Below, piece by piece: positions 35,943 through 43,800 of a DNA stretch of 64,000 bases. This DNA comes from Verrucomicrobiales bacterium. Its GTDB lineage: Bacteria > Verrucomicrobiota > Verrucomicrobiia > Verrucomicrobiales > DEV007. A program made the position numbers and the translations under genes. The DNA lies in contig JAEUHH010000076.1 in NCBI GenBank assembly GCA_016795505.1, positions 1-64,000 on the forward strand, written 5' to 3'. The stretch's first letter is position 1. Every line of letters starts with the position of its first letter. The notes beneath the pieces were generated by a model, which worked only from the letters and a program-made list of their open reading frames with translations, was not told where the DNA came from and ran no database searches.

Positions 35943-35965
35943 CTGGATCTCGGGAAGAAGTAGAA

Positions 35966-36067
35966 AGTGAAAAGTAAAAAGTGAAGAGACGAAAGTCACC
36001 CGGCCACTACAACTCTTGAGACCTGAAGACTGACCACTTTTTTACTCTTCACTTTTTACTCTTCACT
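35966..36067. repeat. 23-bp AT-rich inverted repeat between partner genes
   Basis: The arms at 35966-35988 (AGTGAAAAGTAAAAAGTGAA-type, purine-rich) and 36045-36067 (CTCTTCACTTTTTACTCTTC-type) are reverse complements with one mismatch. They are separated by a 56-bp loop containing further partial copies. The whole stretch is strikingly AT-rich compared with its surroundings. It lies between the cytochrome gene stop and the DUF1501 start. It could be a transcript-level hairpin that alters the gene ratio, or an interspersed element remnant. Confidence 0.85.
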
Positions 36068-36088
36068 CCCCACTAAAAAAACTACCCA

Positions 36089-37501
36089 ATGAACCGCCGC
36101 CTATTCCTCAACCAAACCGGCGTCAACCTCGGAGCCATCGCCCTGGGATCACTGCTGGCGCGTGACAGCGCCTCCGGCGCGGCCGGGTTGCCGGCGGGCC
36201 TGTCGCATCGCGTGGCGCGGGCGAAGCGGGTCATCTTCCTCACCCAGTCGGGCGGCCCGTCCCAGCTGGAGCTGTTCGATCACAAGCCCGGCCTGATGAA
36301 ATGGGCCGGCACGGAGCTGCCCGACAGCGTGCGCCAGGGCCAGCGGCTCACCACCATGACCTCCGGGCAGAAGCAGCTCATCCTGCCCGGCATCGCGAAG
36401 TTCTCCCGCTGGGGCGAGAGCGGCGCCACCGTCAGTGAGTGGCTCCCGCACACCGGCGCGGTGGCGGACGACCTGTGCTTCATCAAGTCCATGGTCACCG
36501 ACCAGATCAACCACGCGCCGGCGATGACCAAGTTCCTCACCGGCCACCAGCTCCCCGGCCGTCCCAGTTTCGGGGCCTGGGCCAGCTACGGACTCGGCAG
36601 CCCGAACCGCAACCTGCCCGACTACATCGTCCTGATCTCGCGGATGAAACGCCCCAGCGACCAGCCCCTCTACGACCACTACTGGGGCAGCGGCTTCCTG
36701 CCCTCCCGGTATCAGGGGGTGAAGCTCCGCAATTCCAAAGATCCCGTGCTCTACCTGCGCGATCCCGACGGCCTGCCCCGCGAGCTGCGACGCGGCATGC
36801 TCGATGGCATCGGCGAGCTGAACCGCATGCGCCACGACGCCACCGGCGATCCCGAGATCACCACCCGCATCCAGCAGTATGAGATGGCCTTCCGCATGCA
36901 GGCCAGCGTGCCGGAGCTGAACGACCTCTCCGACGAGCCCGAGTCCGTCTTCGAGCTGTATGGCCCCGACTCCCGCCGGCCCGGCAGCTATGCCGCCAAT
37001 TGCATCCTCGCCCGCCGCCTCGCCGAGCGCGGCGTGCGGTTCATCCAGTTGTTCCATCCCGACTGGGATCACCACAGCCGCCTGCCGAGTTGGTGCACCG
37101 CCCGCTGCCGCGACACCGACCAGCCCAGCGCCGCCCTGATCACCGATCTGAAAAACCGCGGCCTCCTCGACGACACCCTCGTGATTTGGGGCGGCGAATT
37201 CGGCCGCGGCGTCGCCGGCCAGGGCCAGTGGGACAGCCCCGAGGCCGGCCGCGACCACCACCCGCGCTGTTTCACCATCTGGATGGCCGGCGGCGGCGTG
37301 AAGGCCGGCATCACCCACGGCGCGACCGATGACTTCAGCTACAACGTGGCGGAAAATCCCGTCCCCGTTTACGACCTCCACGCCACCGCCCTGCACCTGC
37401 TCGGCATCGACCACGAGCGCTTCACCCACCGCTTCCAGGGCCTCGACTACCGCCTCACCGGCGTGGAACCGGCCCAGGTGGTGCGGGAGATCCTGGCGTA
37501 A
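36089..37501 (+). CDS. DUF1501 domain protein (alkaline-phosphatase-like fold)
   Basis: This 470-residue protein starts MNRRLFLNQTGVNLGAIALG, a Tat-like leader without a full RR motif. It has the DUF1501 sequence features VIFLTQSGGPSQLELFDHKP, DLCFIKSMVTDQINHAPAM and VIWGGEFGRG ... GRDHHPRCFTIWMAGGG. Family members adopt an alkaline phosphatase/sulfatase-like fold and are almost always paired with DUF1549/DUF1553 cytochromes. The pairing here (147 bp apart, same strand) is standard. The substrate is not known. Confidence 0.92.
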   Translation: MNRRLFLNQTGVNLGAIALGSLLARDSASGAAGLPAGLSHRVARAKRVIFLTQSGGPSQLELFDHKPGLMKWAGTELPDSVRQGQRLTTMTSGQKQLILPGIAKFSRWGESGATVSEWLPHTGAVADDLCFIKSMVTDQINHAPAMTKFLTGHQLPGRPSFGAWASYGLGSPNRNLPDYIVLISRMKRPSDQPLYDHYWGSGFLPSRYQGVKLRNSKDPVLYLRDPDGLPRELRRGMLDGIGELNRMRHDATGDPEITTRIQQYEMAFRMQASVPELNDLSDEPESVFELYGPDSRRPGSYAANCILARRLAERGVRFIQLFHPDWDHHSRLPSWCTARCRDTDQPSAALITDLKNRGLLDDTLVIWGGEFGRGVAGQGQWDSPEAGRDHHPRCFTIWMAGGGVKAGITHGATDDFSYNVAENPVPVYDLHATALHLLGIDHERFTHRFQGLDYRLTGVEPAQVVREILA

Positions 37502-37532
37502 GGAATCCCGCGCCGCAGCAGTCATTCCCCCC

Positions 37533-38591
37533 ATGAGACGGAGAGCGGCGATCATCGGCATCGGAGCCGGAGTCATCCTGGCCGCCATGGGGTGGCTCAG
37601 CCGAACACCACCGACGCCCGCTCCCAGTCGCGACGAGGCAGCGACGGTCGCTGCCGCGCCCGGGGGCGGATCAGCCGCCGCCACCACCACGAGCCCCAGC
37701 GCCAGCGAGCAACTGATGCGCCTCGGCGATGAGGGAATCCCGGAACTGAGCGACTCCGAGATCGAGGCATTCGTCGAGTCCCGCCAGCGCGACGCCACCA
37801 GCCTGATTGCCGCTCTTTACCTCAGCGGGGATCCCGCCTGGCTCGACGAGGCCGCCGAGCGCTTTCCCGACCGGCCCGAGGTCGCTCTCGCCGTCCTGAT
37901 GCGGGGTGAGGCAGCGGAGACGCAGGGCCTCTGGATCGAGCGTCTCAAACGAAACGATCCCGAGAATGCGGTCGGCCACCTCTTCGCCGCCCGGCAGGCC
38001 TTTGCCGACGGCGACTCGACCGCAGCGCTCAGTGAGCTCGCCAGCCTGGCAGATAAGCCACGCACCCAATTTTACATGACCTCCGTCCGCCAGGCCATGA
38101 CCGACGCCTACCGGCAGGCCGGCCACGGCGATCTCACCGCGGAATGGAGCGGGATGGCTAGATCACCGGTCCCTGCCAGCGAACTCCGGAGCCTCGGCAA
38201 ATCACTCGCCACCGCGATGGAGACCGCCCACGCCGCCGGCGATCCGGCGATGACCCAGCAGTTCGGTCAGATCGGCCTGGAGGTGGCCCGCCGCGTCGTC
38301 CAGGACGAGCCCGGCGACTTTCTCATCACCCGCCTCATCGGCCTGTCCCTGCAGCGCCAGGTGCTCCATCAGCTCGACGTCTTCGAACTCGTCCCCGGCG
38401 ACCGCCAGATCGTGGCCGACCGCCTGATAGAAATGGATCGCGACCTCGCCACCCTCCGCGACCTGACCACCCGCCACGCCGAGGCCGTGGCCCGGCTTTC
38501 CGACACAGAGGCCGTCGAGTTTACCCGCCGGCTCAAGCAGCAGGGAGAGTTCCGCGCCCTGCGATGGCTGGCGGAAAAGGACCGCTCCTGA
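37533..38591 (+). CDS. Membrane-anchored TPR-like hypothetical protein
   Basis: The 352-residue protein has one N-terminal membrane helix (about 6-24, AIIGIGAGVILAAMGWLS), a low-complexity linker (Ala/Thr/Pro-rich, about 25-55) and an all-alpha C-terminal domain. The pairwise helices (DPAWLDEAAERFPDRPEVAL, NAVGHLFAARQAFADGDSTA) look like tetratricopeptide-type repeats. I do not recognise a specific family. The ATG at 37533 follows TTCCCCCC. It is 31 bp behind the DUF1501 gene and may be in the same operon. Confidence 0.6.
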   Translation: MRRRAAIIGIGAGVILAAMGWLSRTPPTPAPSRDEAATVAAAPGGGSAAATTTSPSASEQLMRLGDEGIPELSDSEIEAFVESRQRDATSLIAALYLSGDPAWLDEAAERFPDRPEVALAVLMRGEAAETQGLWIERLKRNDPENAVGHLFAARQAFADGDSTAALSELASLADKPRTQFYMTSVRQAMTDAYRQAGHGDLTAEWSGMARSPVPASELRSLGKSLATAMETAHAAGDPAMTQQFGQIGLEVARRVVQDEPGDFLITRLIGLSLQRQVLHQLDVFELVPGDRQIVADRLIEMDRDLATLRDLTTRHAEAVARLSDTEAVEFTRRLKQQGEFRALRWLAEKDRS

Positions 38592-38597
38592 GGCCCT

Positions 38598-38652
38598 TCC
38601 GATCAGACCCTGTTCAGTCGGAGAGACAAGAGGGTTTGATCGGACGGGTTCC
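38598..38652. repeat. 22-bp family, inverted pair
   Basis: A forward unit (TTCCGATCAGACCCTG then TTCAGTCGG) is followed by an inverted one (GAGGGTTTGATCGG). It lies directly after the TPR-like gene and about 50 bp before the MarR-like gene, at the boundary to the accessory stretch 38.7-45.8 kb. Confidence 0.75.
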
Positions 38653-38704
38653 CGGCGTGGCAAGAGAAGGGAGAGGTTGAAAAAGCGAATGCCAGGCCGT
38701 AGCT

Positions 38705-39466
38705 ATGAAAGCGGTCTCTTCCCCCATGAAAGGTGCAAAAAACAGAAGTCACGCAGACGACGAATCGGAAACTGGCCTTCAGAACGAGGCTGAGATAGAT
38801 CGTTTGGCCGATTTCATCATGTTCGCGCAACGTTCCTACTTGCTCGACCTGTCGAAGGAACTGAACAACTACAGCATCTCCTTCACTCAGTTCTTCCTGA
38901 TCGGGTATCTCGCCAACGAGGAATATCTTACCTTGGTGGAGATTGCGAACAAAGTGGGCCACTCGACCGCCGCCGCCACCGGGTTGGTGGATCGACTGGA
39001 GAAGCTCGGATACGTTCAACGTATTCATGCCGCGGATGATCGCCGCAAGGTCATGGTCCAGATCAGCCGCAAAGGGATTGAATTGGTGAGCCATCTGCGC
39101 AATCTCATTGCCGAAAACCTCAGAGTAGTTGGCGAAGTCAATGATCTGAATACCGGTGCATCGCTTTTGACACCCTCGACAGCCTTTGGAAGAAACTTCG
39201 GTCGTGGCGGCGATGAATCTTACCTGATCGAGGCGATCAACCGCGGTTTTCCCCAGGAATTTTGGGAGAAATTTAGGGAGCTGAAAGAGAAGGGAGAAAA
39301 CGCCGACCTCAGTGGGGACGAGGTGCGGGAGATGACCGAGATGGCCGATCGGATCGAGGAAACGGACGCCGAGAGGATGGCCGCCGTGGCCGAGCTGGCC
39401 GAGTTGCGTGGCGAGCCCTTCGAAAAGGTGCTGGCTGAGTTTGAAATCGAAACGGCCATCCACTGA
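38705..39466 (+). CDS. MarR-family winged-helix regulator with extra C-terminal domain
   Basis: This 253-residue protein has a MarR-type winged helix in its middle: ISFTQFFLIGYLANEEYLTL, then VEIANKVGHSTAAATGLVDR as the recognition helix and RIHAADDRRKVMVQISRKG as the wing. It is longer than ordinary MarR proteins (140-160 residues), with an acidic, helical C-terminal region of about 100 residues (EMTEMADRIEETDAERMAAV). Its codon use looks less GC-biased than that of its neighbours. The stop overlaps the HNH start (TGATG), so the two are translationally coupled. Confidence 0.78.
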   Translation: MKAVSSPMKGAKNRSHADDESETGLQNEAEIDRLADFIMFAQRSYLLDLSKELNNYSISFTQFFLIGYLANEEYLTLVEIANKVGHSTAAATGLVDRLEKLGYVQRIHAADDRRKVMVQISRKGIELVSHLRNLIAENLRVVGEVNDLNTGASLLTPSTAFGRNFGRGGDESYLIEAINRGFPQEFWEKFRELKEKGENADLSGDEVREMTEMADRIEETDAERMAAVAELAELRGEPFEKVLAEFEIETAIH

Positions 39467-39885
39467 TGGGTGCCTTTACAGAAGCCATCCGTCAGGAGGT
39501 CAGGGAGAGGGCCAAAGGATGCTGCGAGTATTGCCGGCATCAGGAGGCCTTCTCCAGTGATTCATTTGCCGTGGATCACATCCTGCCGCGATCCCGCGGG
39601 GGTTCCGATGCACCGGAAAACCTGGCTCTCGCCTGTGGTGGCTGCAACGGACGGAAATACAACAAGACAGAGTCGATCGACCCGGTGAGTGGTTTGATGA
39701 CGCCGCTTTTCAATCCCCGGGAAGAACGTTGGGACGATGCCTTCCGGTGGTCGGATGATTTCACCCGGATCATTGGAATCACCGCGAGAGGCAGGGCCAC
39801 GGTGTCGGTACTGCAACTGAACCGGTCAAGTCTGATGCGGCTGCGCAGGGTCTTGAGATCAGTGGGAAAACATCCCCCGGTCTGA
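39466..39885 (+). CDS. HNH endonuclease domain protein
   Basis: The protein is 139 residues. The N-terminal half contains CCEYCRHQEAFSSD, FAVDHILPRSRGG and LALACGGCNGRKYN, giving the HNH ββα-metal motif plus a CxxC...CxxC zinc knuckle. The core is complete, so a metal-dependent DNA nuclease is likely. The C-terminal half (FNPREERWDDAFRWSDDF) is shared with other small HNH proteins. It overlaps the MarR-like gene by one base. The coupled regulator and nuclease could be a toxin-like or defence pair. Confidence 0.85.
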   Translation: MGAFTEAIRQEVRERAKGCCEYCRHQEAFSSDSFAVDHILPRSRGGSDAPENLALACGGCNGRKYNKTESIDPVSGLMTPLFNPREERWDDAFRWSDDFTRIIGITARGRATVSVLQLNRSSLMRLRRVLRSVGKHPPV

Positions 39886-39939
39886 GGTGGGTCTCGCCCC
39901 AAACGCGATCCACTTTCTCTGAAACCAGGCCGGTTCCGG

Positions 39940-39959
39940 AATCGCCTGCGATTTTTTTT
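39940..39959 (+). terminator. Small hairpin-plus-T-run terminator after the HNH gene
   Basis: The stem AATCG-cctg-CGATT runs directly into seven or more T residues. It lies 55 bp downstream of the HNH stop. The stem is short (5 bp), so strength is uncertain. Confidence 0.5.
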
Positions 39960-40015
39960 CGCCTGCTTTGAAAATTTCGTTGACGTGAGACCGGATTTTT
40001 GGGCAACCTCCCCCC

Positions 40016-40591
40016 ATGGCAGAACAACTACGATGGGATACTCCGGGCCTGAGTTGGGATTCGGGGCTGACGTGGGATGGCTCTGTCCCAAACTCAAACC
40101 CACCCTCGACTACTATGCATCAGGACCTTCTGAACCTCGACATCAGTCCCGAAGACTGGACCGCCATCGACGCAGCCTTGACGGTGCTGGAAACCAAACT
40201 CTCGTCCAAGCTCATCGATCTCAGCATCGATCAGCGCCAGGCCTTGACCAAGATGGGCAACAAGAGCGAGGCGTTCTGCCGACAGACGCTGATCCTGGCC
40301 CGGCAACAGGTGGCGAAGCTGCCCACCGACTTCGCCACCGACCTCCCGGAGGCCGAGGCCGATCTCGCGGCCCGCGACTCGCTGCTGATCCGTCTGGGCC
40401 GGCTCCAGTCGGTGTGCGAAAAGTCGGACGACTCCGAGATGGCTCTGGGCAGCGACGTGATGGTCTATTGCCTGGAGACCTACGGCGTCCTGAAGGCGAT
40501 CGGGGTCGGCGACGGTCTGGATGAACTGCGGGCCCAGGTGGGCACCCGGTTCAAAAGAGGGCCGCGGAAGAAACAGGCGCCGCAAGCGTGA
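40016..40591 (+). CDS. Unrecognised 191-residue alpha-helical protein
   Basis: The N-terminal 30 residues hold a short Trp-Asp repeat (LRWDTPGLSWDSGLTWDGS). The remainder is predicted helical with two conspicuous blocks, LTKMGNKSEAFCRQTL (about 75-90) and SEMALGSDVMVYCLETYGVL (about 140-160). I recall similar unnamed proteins in PVC and Bacteroidetes-type genomes but cannot name a function. The ATG at 40016 follows CAACCTCCCCCC; an internal ATG at 40115 (MHQDLLNLDIS) is an alternative. It is followed after about 64 bp by the 21-bp hairpin array and converges with the TIR-NACHT gene. Confidence 0.65.
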   Translation: MAEQLRWDTPGLSWDSGLTWDGSVPNSNPPSTTMHQDLLNLDISPEDWTAIDAALTVLETKLSSKLIDLSIDQRQALTKMGNKSEAFCRQTLILARQQVAKLPTDFATDLPEAEADLAARDSLLIRLGRLQSVCEKSDDSEMALGSDVMVYCLETYGVLKAIGVGDGLDELRAQVGTRFKRGPRKKQAPQA

Positions 40592-40654
40592 CGGCGGCGG
40601 GGCCGTCCGGAAACGGGCGGATTCCCCCCAAGCGAGGCCCTGGAATCCCGTCAT

Positions 40655-40846
40655 GGGGCTCCGGGGCTCTTTTTTGGGGCTCAGAGCCCCGATTTCGGAG
40701 GTCAAAGCTCCGTTTTCGGAGGTCAAAGCTCCGAATTCGGAGGTCAAAGCTCCGAATTCGGAGGTCAAAGCTCCGTTTTCGGAGGTCAAAGCTCCGTTTT
40801 CGGAGGTCAGAGCTCCGTTTTCGGAGGTCAGAGCTCCGATCAGGGT
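40655..40846. repeat. 21-bp tandem array of small perfect hairpins
   Basis: The core is six units with a 21-bp period starting at 40708, 40729, 40750, 40771, 40792 and 40813. Each is CTCCG-NNNN-CGGAG (loop TTTT or AATT) joined by the spacer GTCAAAG or GTCAGAG. Degenerate units flank it at about 40687 and 40834. Upstream are three GGGGCTC copies (40655, 40663, 40676) and the palindrome GGGGCTC-A-GAGCCCC (40676-40690). It occupies the convergent gap 40592-40867 and is free of stops in several frames only because the period is a multiple of three. Confidence 0.92.
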
Positions 40847-40867
40847 TCCCGCGGAGGTGCGGTGGGC

Positions 40868-43800
40868 TCACCACGGGGGCAGAGGGCCGAAGATCTCGGC
40901 GGGGAGGAGGCGGTTGCGATTGGCCTGGGCGTCCCAGCCACGCCAGCCGAGGAGCCGCCAGGCATTCGAGGAGGCATGGAGGACGCGATTGCCGGGAAAA
41001 TCGACCAGGGCGGTTTCGCCATTACCGATGACCCAGGAGCGAATCATTTCACCGGAATTCGCGTCCCACTCTCTTAAAGTGCCGTCGGCTCCCCCGGAAA
41101 CCAGCCGGGCCCCGTCCGGCGACCAGGCCACGCTCCTGACCCCCCGGCCATGGCCCTCGAGGGTGAGTGCGGCCCGCCCGCTGGCCGCGTCCCAGACCCG
41201 AACGGTGCCGTCACCGCCTCCGGAAACCAACCGAGCCCCGTCCGGCGACCAAGCGACACTGTTGACCCCCTGGCCGTGGCCCTTCAGGGCGAGGAGGACC
41301 CGCCCGCTGGCCGCTTCCCACACACGGACAATGCCGTCCCCCCCCCCGGAAACCAATTGGGCTCCGTCTGGCGACCAACCTACGCTCCCGACCCACCCGC
41401 CATGGCCGTCCAAGGCGAGGAGAGCCAATCCACTGGCCGCGTCCCACACCCGAACTTTACCGTCTTCGCCACCAGAAACCAGCCGGGCTCCATCCGGCGA
41501 CCATGCCACGCTTAAGATCCTATCTTCGTGGGCTTCGAACGTAAGAAGGGCTTGCCCGCTAGCCGCGTCCCACACTCGGACCATGCCATCATCGCCCCCA
41601 TAAACTAGGCGAGCCCCGTCGGGTGACCAGCTAACGCTCCAGACCCACCCGCAACGGCCCTCCAAAGCGAGGAGCGCCCGCCCGCTGCCCGCGTCCCAGG
41701 ACCGCACAATCCCATCATCACCCCCGGAAACCAGTTGGGCTCCGTCCGGCGACCAAGACACACTGTTGATCCCCTTGCGATGGCCCTCAATGGCTAAAGG
41801 GGCCCGACCTCTGGCCGCGTCCCAAACCCGAACCGTGCCGTCTTCGCCCCCGGAAACCAGCTGGGTCCCGTCCGGCGACAAGCCTAAACTGTTGACCCAC
41901 TGCCGATGCCCCTCAATGGCAAAAAGAGGCCGACCGCTCGCCGCATCCCACACCCGGACCGTGGCATCATCGCCCCCAGAAACCAGCCGGGCCCCGTCCG
42001 GCGACCAACTTAAACTGTTGATCCACGTCCAATGCCCCTCAATAGCATGAAGGGTCCGCCCGCTTGCCGCGTCCCATACCCGGATAGTGGCGTCATATCC
42101 CCCGGAAACTAGCCTAGACCCATCGGGCGACCATGCCACGCTATTGACCCACCCGGCGCACTTATTGAAGACTAAAAGGGCCCGCCCGCTGGCCGTATCC
42201 CACACCCGGACGGTGCCGTCATTGTCCCCTGAAGCCAACTGGGTCCCATCCGGCGACCACGCTACGCTACCGACCCATTGCCCATGGCCTTCCAGGGCGA
42301 GGAGGGCGCGCCCGCTGGCCGCTTCCCACACTCGGACGGTGCCATCATCGCCCCCAGAAACTAGCCGGGCCCCGTCTGGCGACCAGGCCACGCTCCCGAC
42401 CCACTTGGCATGCCCCTCGAAGTCGATGATGGCCCGCCCACTGGCCGCATCCCACACTCGGACGGCTCCATCATATCCCCCGGAAACCAGCCTAGCCCCG
42501 TCGGGCGACCACGCCACGCTGTTGACACCATTTAGATGCCCATCCAGAGCGAAGAGGGCCCGCCCGGCAGCCACGTCCCACACTCGGACGGTGCCGTCCT
42601 GACTCCCGGAAACCAGCAGAGTCCCGTCCGGCGACCAAGCCACGCTGCAGACCGTATTGCCGCGCTGCTCCAGGGCGAGGAGAGCCCGCCCGCTGGCCGC
42701 GTCCCAGACCCGGACGCTGCCGTCGGTTCCCCCGGAAACCAGCCGTGTGCCGTCCGGCGACCAGGCCACGCTGTTGGCGTTGCCGGAATGCCCCTGGCGC
42801 AGGCTCAATTGCCATTCATCGGAAATCACCTGAACACTGGCAGCCTCGTGGCTCCAATCGGCGGGGAGCGCGGCCCCTGCCAGATCCGAGGCGATCACGT
42901 CGCAATCATGCCAAACGGCGGTCGTGGCCCGCAGGCCCCGCAAATCGCAGCCCCGCCAGGTGCCGCCGCAGAGATCGGCCCCCTCGAAGTCCGCTCCGAC
43001 CAGATCGACGCCATGTAGCTCAGCCAACCGGGCGGAGAGACCAGTGGCGTGGGCTCCGGTTAGGAGGGCGCAGTGAATATCGGCGTGATCGAGCCGGCTC
43101 CCAGATAGATCGGCGTGGCGCAGGTCGAAGCGTGGCCCCTCCGGCGTGCCGATCACCCAGCCCTCCAGATCGAGGTTCTGGAGGGCGGCCCGGACCGGAG
43201 AGGGCTGAGGCCACCCGGCACAGCGGGCGACGATCCAAGCGCGAAAGGCATTCCGCCGGGTGTTCGCCGGCAGGGAGCCATCGTCCAGCCAGCGGGTCCA
43301 CTGTGCCACGGCAGCGGCGGGGTCGATCTTTTCCCCTTCGGCCAGCAATTGACCGGCGAAATCGAGGGTTTCGTCCGAGGGCAGGGGCAGATCCCAATCG
43401 GCGGGGCGGTCCTCCTCCCAGGCGCGCACGAGATGGAGGGCGAGGAAGTACTCGTAGAGGGAGGTGTGAGCGAAGCGGAAACCGTCCTTTTCCCCATCGG
43501 GCCGCAGGCAGAAGGTGGCGGCGCGAAAGTCCTGATTGAGGACTTCGGCGGGTTTGTCCTGATAGCGGTCGCGGATCTCGGGGTGGGCGGCGAGGAAGCT
43601 GTCGAGCCATTTGGACACCTTGGCCCAGGGAAGGGTCTTCTGATTGATCCGGCAGAGGTGGGCAGCGAGGGCCTCCATCATCTGGAGTTTGTGCTCGGGG
43701 GTGAACTGGTGCTTGTACTCATCGCGCCGCAGCCATTTCTCGACGAAGAGGCCGTAGAGGGTGACGCCGAGAACGGTGCGGCCCGCGGCTTTCATCTGCT

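Noticed and set aside
39980-40015. TTGACG at 39980 as a -35 box for the 191-aa gene
   Set aside because: No acceptable -10 box is found at the right distance, so it was left out of the feature list.
40687-40846. Possible CRISPR array
   Set aside because: Units are 21 bp with constant 7-nt spacers; there is no variable spacer and no cas gene.
40521-41603. A 360-codon plus-strand frame through the 21-bp array
   Set aside because: The period is a multiple of three, so all frames stay open; translation is a 7-residue tandem repeat and then the reverse of WD40 repeats.
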